31,640 bases of DNA from Welwitschia mirabilis (taxonomy: Eukaryota; Gnetophyta; Gnetopsida; Welwitschiales): positions 140,678,183-140,709,822 of the forward strand of contig JBOZIK010000001.1 in the NCBI GenBank assembly GCA_051453625.1, given 5' to 3'. Of the stretch, positions 1 to 10,566 are shown piece after piece. The notes under the pieces are model-generated. The model did not search any database, was not told the origin of the DNA, and saw only the letters and a program-made list of their open reading frames with translations. The translations under genes were made by a program, and so were the position numbers. How positions within the stretch are numbered: the stretch's first letter is position 1; each line of letters starts with the position of its first letter.

Positions 1-244
1 CTAGTCATTTAGATAAGTTTATAAATATTAAAAAAATTAAATGAGTCTAATTCCAAATTGTGTAAAATAATGATCTTGAGATAAAAGTAATCTTAAACTA
101 GATATTTACATGATTATTTATTTTAGAGATTATTAAAAGATTAAACTTATAGTCATTTCTTAGGTTAATTGATTAGAATCTTATGTTAACTAAATTTCAT
201 TATTCATGTGTTTTATTTGTGAAACGTTGAATACTTAATTTATC

Positions 245-434
245 ATGAAGTTATTATTTTAGAAGTTTAATAAAAATAGACAACTCTACNNNNNNNNNNN
301 NNNNNNNNNNNNNNNNNNNNNNNNNNNNNNNNNNNNNNNNNNNNNNNNNNNNNNNNNNNNNNNNNNNNNNNNNNNNNNNNNNNNNNNNNATGAAGTTATT
401 ATTTTAGAAGTTTAATAAAAATAGACAACTCTAC
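245..434. repeat. 45-bp identical direct repeat flanking a 100-N gap
   Basis: Bases 245-289 and 390-434 read the same, with only the 100-N gap between them. An unmerged overlap of two contig ends is the simplest explanation. Confidence 0.85.
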
Positions 435-694
435 TTTGAATTAGTAAGAATAAAAATATTTGTAAAATAAGTAATGATAAAACTAAAGATAGTTGCATGA
501 TATTTCTTTCATATTATTTAGAGCTAGTATTTGACATGTAGCTACTTTTTAACTATACTATTTATTATGCATGTTTATCTAATTGATGTAGTCTGACTTT
601 GAATATTTTGAGTTTATTTTTAATCTAATTGCAGCTTAACATATGTATCTTATATTAGTCATATTTGTTTATGCAGGAGTAATGATATATAATG

Positions 695-990
695 CTTAAT
701 GCTTATGTGATTTTATTTTATACAATTTTATATAATTGGCAGATATTATTATGTTATTGTTTACACCCAGTGCCTAGACATGGAAAGGAATGNNNNNNNN
801 NNNNNNNNNNNNNNNNNNNNNNNNNNNNNNNNNNNNNNNNNNNNNNNNNNNNNNNNNNNNNNNNNNNNNNNNNNNNNNNNNNNNNNNNNNNNCTTAATGC
901 TTATGTGATTTTATTTTATATAATTTCATTTACTTGGCAGATATTATTATGTTATTATTTACATCCAGTGACCAGACATGGAAAGGAATG
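695..990. repeat. 98-bp direct repeat flanking a 100-N gap
   Basis: Bases 695-792 and 893-990 have equal length and align without an indel, with roughly one mismatch in ten. The divergence is high for sequencing error. Either two haplotypes or a diverged tandem duplication has been joined here. Confidence 0.8.
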
Positions 991-2009
991 GTTAAGGAAT
1001 CCTAAACTTCTTATAGTTAACCTAAACCCTATTGTCAGTTTATTGTTAGTTCTTGTTTAATAATACCTAAATCCCTTGTTAATAAAGGCATATTATGTGA
1101 ATTGATTATGTGAAGCTAGATTCAAAGAGTAGTACTAGGATTTTACTAAGCAGATATGGTTCACAAACCCCCTTCTTTTAATTCTTGCCTGCTATGTAAT
1201 TTATAGTATTTGTAAACTGAAGATGTAATATGGTTTATATGCTTGTGTATGTATTGTAATGTGTCAAGTTATCTTATAGTCATCTGTAACTCTTGTGTTA
1301 ATTTTCTTTGAGCCCTCTTAAGTCTTATCTTGTAAAGACCTTGTAAAACTATTTATGATCTTGTTGTTAACTTATCATGTGTCTTCTTTGAATACCCATT
1401 TTTCATGAAACTTGTACTTAAGGTTTTAAATGACAACTGACCTATATGAACTCAATTAAGAATTTAATACTAGATAGGGTAACCATATGTATAGGCTTCA
1501 AAGAGTGTAACTCTCTATTGGAAGTCCCAAGGCCATAGAACTAGGTTGCCAAGGTCAACAAGGGGAGATTATATACATCTATATGATTTTTACCCACTTC
1601 CTGGCAGGATGCATGTTGGATTACTTAGTGTGATTGGATAATTGTAAATACAATAATGTGAATTGATCATGGTCTTAGTCATATTACTTGATGTGAACTT
1701 ATCCTTGTCTTGGATACCTTTCTCCCAACCTGATGCTTTGTCATGTGCCATACTGGGGACTTTAGTAAAATATAGTTCTTACATTAATTTTTCTTTTGTA
1801 GAAATAGATGCAAATAAAAAAGAAAAAAGGAGCTAGTGATTNNNNNNNNNNNNNNNNNNNNNNNNNNNNNNNNNNNNNNNNNNNNNNNNNNNNNNNNNNN
1901 NNNNNNNNNNNNNNNNNNNNNNNNNNNNNNNNNNNNNNNNNNNNNNNNNNNNNNNNNNNNNNNNNNNNNNNNNNNNNNNNNATAGAAATATATGCTATGG
2001 CTCTTATTT

Positions 2010-2557
2010 TTAGAATTTGTTTTCTTATGATCATACTATTAAGCAAAATTTTTATTTTATGTTTAATCTTGGAAATTAAACATTACTTATCAACTTTGAT
2101 GAATTGATAATATTATCTTATGCTCATTGTTGATATTAATAAAGGTTTAGTTTCTTAATATTTCTTAAGTTAGCATCATTAGGAGTAATGAACATGCTAG
2201 TTATAAATTCTAATAATTTTTCCTCAAGTAATANNNNNNNNNNNNNNNNNNNNNNNNNNNNNNNNNNNNNNNNNNNNNNNNNNNNNNNNNNNNNNNNNNN
2301 NNNNNNNNNNNNNNNNNNNNNNNNNNNNNNNNNTTAGAATTTGTTTTCTTATGGTCATACTATTTAGAAACATTTTTATTTTATCTTTATTCTTGAAAAT
2401 TAAACATTACTTATCAACTTTGATGAATTGATAATAGTATGTTATGCTCATCGTTGATATTAACAAAGGTCTAATTTCTTAATATCTCTTACATTAGCAT
2501 CATTAGGACTAATGAACATGCTAGTTATAAATTCTAATTATTTTTCCTCAAGTAATA
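2010..2557. repeat. 224-bp direct repeat flanking a 100-N gap
   Basis: Bases 2010-2233 and 2334-2557 align over their full equal length with scattered substitutions. The second copy runs on without a break into unique sequence, as expected if the first copy is a contig end that overlaps it. Confidence 0.8.
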
Positions 2558-2771
2558 CTTAAGCAACACATTATTGGTTATGATTAAAACACTTATGATC
2601 TTACCTATTTTAGCTATTCATATTGAAATCTAGTAGTTAGGAGAAATGATGCTAATTAAAAATGATCTATTTAAAATCTCAACCTCTATTACAATGCCTT
2701 ATTCCTATTTTACATGTTTATTATAATCATTATATGAGCCTAGTCATGTGAAAACTTTGATTTATTATTTT

Positions 2772-2873
2772 CCTAAAGTTGGACTTTACAAGAAGCATTA
2801 TGATCTAAAGGCTATGCGTCAGACTCGTCATGATGACTTTCATAAGAAGCAGAAGATTCTACTTAAGGCTTGA
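2772..2873 (+). pseudogene. Possible C-terminal end of a retrotransposon pol (integrase tail)
   Basis: A short open stretch ending at a TGA (2871-2873) reads GLYKKHYDLKAMRQTRHDDF and then HKKQKILLKA. Its spacing resembles the tail of gypsy integrases, which carry Y-K-x-x-x-HD-K followed by a basic stretch and a VLL-type strand. An LTR-like sequence follows directly, which is where a pol end would lie. The match is short and read by eye only. It could be chance, and the rest of pol is not visible upstream. Confidence 0.28.
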
Positions 2874-2879
2874 TGATAA

Positions 2880-3700
2880 AATTTATAACCACCCATCTAT
2901 CACTATAAGCTAAAGGATCCTAACCATCTCATCCCTAACCTCAAATATAAAACTACTTTGTACCATCATTTACAAAAATTCTTTGGCTAGTAAAAATAGT
3001 TTATATCCTTTATATCATTACTATTATTAGATCTTTATAAATTCCTTTTTTGAATTGAGTTAGCTTCAAGGATAGATTTTAGAAGTTTGTATTAACTTCA
3101 TATTCTTCCTTTAATATGATTTAAATTTACATTTTAATGAAAAATTAGTCATTTATTTTTCATTTAGAGTTATGATTAACCTCATAACTTTTCATGATTA
3201 AATAAAACTACATTATCAAGTTTTTTTGATAATCAAGTAAATCCTTTTAGTTTGCTTCTTGGTTATAGTTACTTTTATTTGATGGATCTTGAGCATAGTA
3301 GTTCGTACCTTTCATGCTCATAAAAATACTATAAAGAACTAAAGTAACTAATGCATTCATTAACGCTTATGTGGTAAATGTGATTATGTCATCATGATCT
3401 AAGCCATAATGACTTGATATTTTAAGATTTATTTTAGGAAGTTACAATGTATCAATAGAATGAAGGTGTGCTATGAAATGAATTAAGCTAGATCTTAGAG
3501 ATAGTTTATTTTTCTAATTTACTAATCAAGTGAAAAACTCATCACAATTTAATTCTATCTCTTTTTTTAATTTCTTATAGGTCAATAAATATTTGTATTA
3601 CTCTTATTTAATTCTACTTTGATTTATTCCTATGAAAAAATTAACACTAACTCATCACTTGGTTTTATTATAGTTTGATAGTTTAAATAGTCTCTAAGAT
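2880..3700 (+). repeat. Decayed gypsy LTR fragment, related to the LTR at 21.5-22.7 kb
   Basis: The order of landmarks matches the LTR ending near 22673: a CCTAACCTC block with a TATAAAA at 2946-2952, then T-rich sequence. Next comes a stretch around 3310-3410 (tcatgctcataaaaatact, cttatgtggtaaat, tgtcatcatgatct) that aligns with 22180-22290. Both ends are uncertain. No primer-binding site follows, so this may be a solo LTR or the 3' LTR of a destroyed element. Confidence 0.5.
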
Positions 3701-3959
3701 AAACTAAGCTATAAGGAAAAGGTAATAATAGATATTAAGACATCTAAAAGAGAGATATAAAATGCTAAAATTATGAGGTAAAAGTAATATTTCCTAAAAT
3801 TATCCAAGTACTAATAGAATGCAAGGCAAAACTTAAAATAAAGAATTTAAAGGTAAAAATACCTTCTTCACTAATTGGAAGATGATAAAGATGTTATTAA
3901 GGAAGAATTATTAAATGAGAACAAATAAAATTCATTCATAAAAATATTCTATGATAACT

Positions 3960-4440
3960 CTAACATCAATGATAAGTATTTTAATACATGTGATGATTTT
4001 GACATCCTAAGTGAGTAACAAAGCAAGTTAACTCTTTAGGAAAGGTATGATTTAATTAATAAAGAATGGTATGATTTAATTAATAAATAACTTAGTAATT
4101 TTTATAAATTATGGTAAGAAAAATATAAGAAAGATACTCAATGGCCATGAGTTAGCTTATGAATAGGAAAATAATTCATATTCTAAGTTACCAACTAAGA
4201 ATCTTTCCCTCAAGTCTAAGATTGGTATACTAATAAATGAATTGGAGAATGTAAAGTAGGAAGTATAAGATGGAAACTACATTAATGAAAGGTTAAAATA
4301 AGGAAAGAGAACCTTAAGAATCATTCTTAAAGAAGGAATCCAGTCAAATAATAAAAGTAAACTAGGTAATAATGAAGCTCCAACATGTAATCCATAGGAT
4401 AGTATACAAAATCTCTTATCAAATTATAGGTATATCTAAG
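3960..4440 (+). pseudogene. Ty1/copia gag relic, C-terminal part
   Basis: The reading starts DDFDILSE and runs through a charged, probably coiled-coil stretch (ERYDLINKEWYDLINK). After a frame change it reads KIGILINELENVK, then GKRTLRIILKEG and NNKSKLGNNEAP. The pattern of a KxxxL..EL coil followed by KG-x-x-x-L-x-x-L-L and a K-x-GLGY box is typical of the end of gag in Tork-like copia elements; the GLGY box here reads KLGNN. At least six in-frame stops and one frame change make it non-functional. The N-terminal UBN2 part and the zinc knuckle are not visible. The 5' LTR of the gypsy element E1 begins about 150 bp downstream, so E1 may have inserted into or next to this copia relic. The assignment rests on motif order, not on a database search. 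Confidence 0.5.
4044..4091 (+). repeat. 24-bp tandem repeat, two copies
   Basis: ggtatgatttaattaataaa occurs at 4044 and again at 4068. The period of 24 bp keeps the reading frame and produces the repeated octapeptide-like pattern YDLINKEW / YDLINK in the coiled-coil part of the copia gag relic. Confidence 0.85.
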
Positions 4441-4946
4441 AAATAAAAATCTAGTATATAGAAATAATATTACTTATTTTTACTATTATAAAAGAAAAAA
4501 TTATAAAAAATATTGTGCATTACTATTTAAAAAATCCTATTATATGTATTCACAAAGTATGTGGAAAGGAATCAAAGTGAGCCAACTTGATTAGGGAATA
4601 GAAATAACACTTTATCTTAAAACTAAATTCATAACATGCAAAAATTAATGTTCACATCAAGGAATCAAGGGTGTATTAGTATTTTTAATTAATCATCAAG
4701 ATATTTTAATATAGTTATTATGCTCAAGTACATGTAAATCTAGTTTTACCAATGATATGCCTTAACACTATTATTTTATAAGATAAATGTATAATTGGAA
4801 GCATTGTCATTAAATATTAAGGTGTACTAAGCATAATTGGTGATGGCACTAGTTTTAGAAATAGTGGCACTAGTTAATTTGATTAAAATAATACCATAGT
4901 TATATTCTTAAGTTCTCTTAATGCAAGTAATCCATTTCAACCATTT

Positions 4947-5148
4947 TTACAAATAGAGATAAACAAGAAATATTTTCTAAAAAGAACCTCTAAATTTNNN
5001 NNNNNNNNNNNNNNNNNNNNNNNNNNNNNNNNNNNNNNNNNNNNNNNNNNNNNNNNNNNNNNNNNNNNNNNNNNNNNNNNNNNNNNNNNNNNNNNNNTTA
5101 CAAATAGAGATAAACAAGAAATATTTTCTAAAAAGAACTTGTAAATTT
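4947..5148. repeat. 51-bp direct repeat flanking a 100-N gap inside LTR1
   Basis: Bases 4947-4997 and 5098-5148 are nearly identical. The partner LTR at about 13290-13340 has this sequence once, so the single copy is the ancestral state. Confidence 0.85.
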
Positions 5149-5245
5149 GACCCCATGACCAAAGGATAATCCCATATACTTTGGGCATTATTTAAAATGA
5201 ATCCATTAGGTCTTTAAAACCCTAATTATAAATACAACTTATAGC

Positions 5246-5254
5246 CTATAAATA
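5246..5254 (+). promoter_or_regulatory. TATA-like box of the E1 5' LTR
   Basis: CTATAAATA lies in the middle of the LTR, followed by a C-rich segment and the GGACATCAT block near 5276, the usual arrangement around an LTR transcription start. The equivalent place in the 3' LTR has lost the box. Confidence 0.45.
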
Positions 5255-5629
5255 TCCTCCCACTTTTCACTTGAAGGACATCATTTCATTATCAAAGAGA
5301 TTGGAGTTTTAGTTATGGATTCTTTCTAAGACTTTCATAGAGATGGGATATCTACCAATCTAGCATGATGTCTCTTTGTTTAGCATAAGTGCATTTTCAA
5401 ATTTCAGGCTTTACTTTCTATATAATAAAGTATTACATATTATTAGTGCATTACTGTAATATCAAGTTGTAATTATTTTATTCTTATTATGCTTAGGATT
5501 GGATGAGGTATGATTCTACTTTAAGTTTTACTTGGTGCTTCTCCTTTTCATTTTAGCTTTCATAATATTATACGACTCCTAATTTTTATGCTTATTTTAT
5601 GCTTTTTGTAAAGGCTAGATGGCTTAGAT

Positions 5630-5660
5630 ATATCATCCTCATATCTATAATGGATGATAT
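5630..5660 (+). other. Hairpin in the LTR, conserved in both E1 LTRs
   Basis: ATATCATCC at 5630-5638 is the exact reverse complement of GGATGATAT at 5652-5660, giving a 9-bp stem with a 13-base loop. The same stem is at 13833-13841 and 13855-13863 in the 3' LTR, where one loop base differs. Confidence 0.6.
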
Positions 5661-6055
5661 TATGCCATGATTCTTGAGCTTAGATTGCATGAACACTCGT
5701 GTCTATGATGGATTATATCATTATGCTTGAACTAAAAGTAAAAGCTATATAATTTTACTTTTATTCTTATCATTTTTTATGAATTTATTATGCTATATTG
5801 AATGTAATGTTTCATTCATAGATCTCTCATATAATTTTACTCTCTATTACTCATTATCATTATGTTTGCTTTATTGATAGCTTTTGTTATCAATATGGGA
5901 GAATGATACTAGGACTATACTACAAATAAAAGTTCTAGCATTATTAGTAAAAGTTGGGTTGGGTTAAATAAGAGTTGTATCCTCGTTAATTTTACTATTT
6001 ATGATATATTAACAACTAATATGAGCATAGCTAGATTTAACTACAAATAGCTTTT

Positions 6056-6073
6056 TGATGTTGTTATCGGGGA
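6056..6073 (+). other. Primer-binding site of E1 (tRNA-Asp type, decayed)
   Basis: TGATGTTGTTATCGGGGA lies ten bases after the LTR end. Plant Athila and Tat elements commonly use TGGCGCCGTTGCCGGGGA. All six differences are C to T or G to A. Confidence 0.75.
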
Positions 6074-7002
6074 TAGTAGCATGATAGCTACATTAGAGCA
6101 CACAAAAAATTTATTTTTGATATCTTTTTTTAGTTTTTAGGTTTTATTTTTATTTTATTTTCTCTTTAATACTAGTTCCTTTATAGTACTCTTTTTCTTT
6201 TTTCTTTTTAATCAATAGTTAATTGATGTTGATCATGCCTAGCTCTTGATTGATAAAACTTGAACTGATGACTCCTTTTCTTTTACTTTTTTCTCTTTTT
6301 CCTTTGTTCTTATTTTACTTTTTTTCTCTCCTTTCTTTTCTTACAAAGATTATATAGTATATCAAATTTTCTTATAGGGGCTGATCTTTTACAAATTTAA
6401 AAAAATAAATTAACAAAAAGATAATAAAACATTTTATTAATTTTATCCATCTTCTCTTTTCATCATTTTTTATCTCACCTTTTTCATTCTCTATTTGAGA
6501 TAACCTTCTTAATAAGTAGTTAAATACACTTTTTAAAGAAGGACTTCATTAGTAAAAACATCAAAGAAGCTACTTAGTACTTGCATTATTATTTCTATAA
6601 TTTTGATTTTTTGCATTACATTACATTACTAGTTTCATTTTTACATTAGCCCTTTTCAAAATCTGCATTTGCTACTTTTCTATTAGTCAATCAAGCCAAC
6701 CTATCATCTCAAAGTATTATTTCTATTGAGATATTTACTATTATTTTTCCAAAAAGGTCTTTATGCCATCTTAGTGGAATTACCTTCTTCCCCCGTCAGT
6801 GTCACCACTTCTAACATGATACTATATTCAACTTTTGTGAAACTTATATTCATGGAATCTTGAACCTTTTCACTTATTCTATGCATTCAAAAATATAATA
6901 TGTCTTTCTTATTTTCATATGATTTATGAATTGAGAATGAACATTTCATGGTATATTGCATCAAATTTCCCTCAATTCTAAAATGAAAAGAAACCCTAGA
7001 AA
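6074..7002 (+). other. Leader of E1, pyrimidine-rich, no gene
   Basis: The interval between the primer-binding site and gag is dominated by T- and CT-runs, especially 6115-6350. Long leaders of this kind are usual in Athila-type elements. I see no reading frame worth calling. Confidence 0.55.
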
Positions 7003-8606
7003 CTAATAAGAAAAGAAACCTCAAGAAACTTTTACATTGACCAAACTAGAAGAACCTTGAAAGAATACCTTTATTCACAATGTCTAAATGCATCTTCTTA
7101 TATTATTCAACCTCCAAATGCTGATTTTAAACTAGTAACTGTTCAACGTCTCCTACATTTTCATGGTCTAAAGTCTAAAATTCTTACTTATATCTAAAGG
7201 AGTTTGTGTGTTTTCTTTATACTATCCCTTAAATTCTTGATACATCAAATGCACTTAGGTCTACTTCATTCCCTTTTTTCCTTAAATAGAACTTAGAATC
7301 TTGGCTTTACATATTAAAAATCTATTTCTATTACTACTTGGATCAAACTTAATTAGGAAATCATTAGAAAATTTTTCCCTAGCCATAGGATCAATGCCAT
7401 TAAAAGAGAGGTCATGAAATTTTAATAATATAATAGTGAAGAATTCTCCTACACTTAAAAATATTTAAAGATCTATTTATTAAATTTTCATAATAAGGTT
7501 TTAAGAAAGGAACTATTATAAGTTTCTTTTATGAAGGACTTAGATTCAATCCTAGGAAAGTTATAAAGGTAATGTGTAGAGGAGGCTTTCCAAAACTTGA
7601 AATTGATGAAGCTTGGGATTTTTCTAAGACTATAGTAAAAATCTATAATTACTTAAAAAAAACTAATAATCCAACAAGATCACAATAATCTGTTAGGTCC
7701 ATTAATATCTTTAAAACTTTTAATAATAATGAAGTCAATCAAAAGCTTATAACTCTACCTCTTTATTACAACATTTCTCTTGTGGATACTGATGAAACAT
7801 TGGATTNNNNNNNNNNNNNNNNNNNNNNNNNNNNATTAAAAGAACAAGCTAATGCTATAGAACAATAAACCAAGGAGAAAACAACCCCTACTTTAATATC
7901 TATAATCATTGATGGATAAAACATTCAAACTTCTCATGAAAATAAGATAACCCTAGTCAAGACTTAACTAGTTAGTCTATAAGTTTAAATATCCCTAAAC
8001 TTCTAACTCTTTAAAGGCTATACTTCATAAGTTTATGAAATATCAACATTACATTAAAACCCCATATCAAAGATTTAACTAACAAACCTCTTTCAAATTA
8101 CAAAATTTAATGTAAGGAATGCAATAACTAAGTNNNNNNNNNNNNNNNNNNNNNNNNNNNNNNNNNNNNNNNNNNNNNNNNNNNNNNNNNNNNNNNNNNN
8201 NNNNNNNNNNNNNNNNNNNNNNNNNNNNNNNNNAGTCAAACCACCACATATATCCTTATATCACTTAAGCAATAGGAGAAGGAAAAGCTTCTACTACACA
8301 TGCGTCTAATCCTACTAGTTAATAAAAGTTACACAAATCAAATAATAAGGTTATACATTTGATAAATAAGAAAGAAATCAACAAAGAAAAAGAAATGGAA
8401 AAAACATAAAAATAAGAAGTACAATAAGATGATCCTAAAAGTAAGAAAAAAATAAAGAAGAAACATGAAGACAAAGAAGCTATCTTAACTTACAAAAAAA
8501 ACCTACCCTTTCCTCAATAACTTAGAAAAAAATGAATTGGATAAGAAATAATAAGAATTACTAAAAATGTTTAAGAAAGTGAAGGTACATATTCCTCTTG
8601 ATTTAT
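7003..8606 (+). pseudogene. gag: Athila-type gag relic of E1
   Basis: Gag forms the particle that packages the retrotransposon RNA. An open stretch from 7003 to the stop at 7195-7197 reads RTLKEYL, then a proline-containing linker and LLHFHGLKSKILTY, matching the RT(L/M)KEY..FHGL..EDP start of plant gypsy gag. In a shifted frame KEFVCFLYTIP, SFPFFLK and LESWLYILK correspond to the Retrotrans_gag core (IKLRAFPFSLKD.AK.WL). A third open stretch at 7497-7688 reads SFFYEGLRFNPRKVIKVMCR and GGFPKLEIDEAWDF, the FYEGL..MC.GGF..EAWDF block. After gaps at 7807-7834 and 8134-8233, lysine-rich sequence leads to YKKNLPFPQ, NELDKK and MFKKVKVHIPLDL, the conserved PFPQRLKK..LDKQF..FKK..INIP box that precedes protease. 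Several stops and frameshifts; no zinc knuckle seen. Confidence 0.75.
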
Positions 8607-10560
8607 AATTAACTAGATCATAATGAGTAGTTTTCTCATACCCTTCTTTAGTTTTTCAACTCATGTATTGAGTCTTATCATGATAAAATTTCTAAGCCTA
8701 ATTTATCATTTAATTAGTTATCTTATCCTTTTAATTCTAAAAACCATAATCATTTAATGTTTTCCCTTCCATACATCAGTATACATCATTCTTATAAGTC
8801 TAACTTGATTTTATCAAATGATCTTAAATTAAATTTATCAACTCTACCTTTAGAATCAAAACATGAAAAGCCCTTATGTGTTCAAGAAGATACTTTTCAT
8901 AGAAAACCTAGTCATATTCATTAACTTCATTCATACTTTAGCTACTTTTAATAATTTAAATTACCTTCATATAACCCTTTATCAATTAGATTTTATTCAC
9001 CCCTTCTATCATATTATTAGCTCATGAGAGTTACCGATCCTTGCTAATAGTCTTTTCTTTAATACATGAACAAAGATATCTTTTATCTTTTTAAAACTTT
9101 ATAAAGATTTTATAGTTTTTTACTCTTTCATTAGATAGTCCTTTGAATTTTTGAGTTCTTTACTAAGGTTTACATGCATTGAGAGATTGATAATTTCGAA
9201 GCAACAAAAAAGGTGAATTTTACTCTTTCATCATGATTCTTTCTTTTAAATTATTCATAAGAACGAGCTACATTTTTCATTAGGCTAATGAACCAATGAT
9301 CCCCTTAATGTGTTATAAACATAATAAAATATAAATAATAAATAACATGAAAGATCAAGAAAAATATTAAAGCTCTTTAGCAATTTTTTTATGATCATTT
9401 CTATTAGGTTTAGTTAATTGAACTAGGGCTATGAATGCGTACTAATAATGTATATCTAATGATTCATTTATGGTAAATTTATAAACATGGATACCTACTA
9501 ATAATGTATATCTAATGATTCATTTATGGTAAATTTATCAACATTAGGGATATATATGCTTTCTAATAATGTAGTAGTAAATCCTTTTTGTATAACATGT
9601 TAAATCTATTAGAATAAAGTATTACAATACTAAATACTTAATGTGATTAAATTCTTGAAACTTGAATTCCTAGAAAAAAAGAATGGAAAGGAATGAAATT
9701 AAGGTGGAATTGGAGAGATCTTTTGTTTACTTATTTTAACAATTGAATTTGAGATTCTTTGTCTAGTTGTAAATTTGTAAGGATTTAATAATTTATATTT
9801 TCTTTGTTTTCATAAAGAATTAATCCAACATTACATAAATATATAAGATCGTTAGCTTTTATTCATCTTGTACTATTTATTTATAGGATTCATAATAAGG
9901 TTTTATTATTTTATTCATCTATTTCACCACATTTTCATTCACTTTNNNNNNNNNNNNNNNNNNNNNNNNNNNNNNNNNNNNNNNNNNNNNNNNNNNNNNN
10001 NNNNNNNNNNNNNNNNNNNNNNNNNNNNNNNNNNNNNNNNNNNNNTCATTCACTTTGATTATCTATACTGAGTTATAATTCTTTGTTTTTTCTTTTATGG
10101 AAAATCATGCTAAGAAACACATTTTGTTTTATATGATTTAATACATTTATCTATGTCTATATCCACGGTAAAATAAATATGAACCATTCATAAAATCTAG
10201 TCATCTAATGGCCTTGATTTCACATACTTTTTATAAAAACCCATGATTTTTGGATTATTCGCACTGAGCACTTATAGTTTTTATGAGCTTACTGCTATTG
10301 CAATCTTTCTCACATTTTCGTAATCCACACATTTATGTTTTATCAATATTATCATATTTCCAAATCATTGTCATCATCTACTTGTCTTAATATGTATATG
10401 ACTTCTTCTTGTATGTTATTTTAGCTTTCTTTTGGTTTACAGTTTATTGTTAAGAACATTTTCATATTTAAAATCTATATTTTTTAATTCATTTTTTACT
10501 TTCGCAGATTTTATCTTAATTTTTCATTTCTAATTCCTTTTTTTAAAATTCTACTATTTC
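8607..10560. other. Internal stretch of E1 without recognisable pol
   Basis: Protease, RT, RNase H and integrase should follow gag here, but I find no LGRPF, FxDD, RNase H or YHPQTSG motif in any frame. The sequence is AT-rich with short frames only. It contains a 56-bp tandem repeat and a 100-N gap at 9946-10045 with an 11-base flank repeat (9935-9945 and 10046-10056). Part of pol could in principle be hidden if that gap is larger than shown. Confidence 0.5.
9440..9546. repeat. 56-bp tandem repeat, about two copies
   Basis: The unit begins tactaataatgtatatctaa and continues to a shared gtaaatttat(a/c)aacat. Copies start at 9440 and 9496. A weak third start, ttctaataatgta, follows near 9560. 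Confidence 0.85.
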
Positions 10561-10566
10561 AGGCAC

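Larger units (their letters stand above)
1..2690. other. AT-rich tract, no gene recognised
   Basis: No reading frame here matches a family I know, and the apparent open frames near 692 and 1808 exist only because they run through N. The block at about 1060-1800 is visibly richer in G+C than its surroundings and reads like intron, UTR or LTR sequence. It contains caacaaggggagatt at 1556-1570, which resembles the polypurine tract in front of the 3' LTR of copia elements, but no LTR start follows clearly. Gaps lie at 290-389, 793-892, 1842-1981 and 2234-2333, three of them flanked by duplicated sequence. It could be decayed transposon or intronic DNA. Confidence 0.5.
4590..6045 (+). repeat. E1 5' LTR
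   Basis: It aligns colinearly with 12940-14251, for example ATAACATG at 4631 against 12972, TCCATTTCAACCATTT at about 4931 against 13271, and the ATATCATCC hairpin at 5630 against 13833. It ends at a CA (6044-6045) ten bases before the primer-binding site. The start is approximate. A 100-N gap at 4998-5097 interrupts it, with a 51-bp duplication that the 3' LTR lacks. Confidence 0.7.

Noticed and set aside
692-1060. 122-codon plus-strand frame
   Set aside because: It runs through 100 N, and the two ends are the two copies of the duplicated flank.
1762-2107. Frames on both strands around 1762-2107
   Set aside because: They depend on 140 N; the real sequence at each end is short and without motifs.
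4937-5188. Minus-strand frames in LTR1
   Set aside because: They lie in the duplicated LTR flank and cross N.
8607-10560. Hidden RT or integrase in E1
   Set aside because: I looked for FxDD, LGRPF, YHPQTSG and the RNase H box on both strands and saw none; a profile search would be needed to exclude very degenerate remains.
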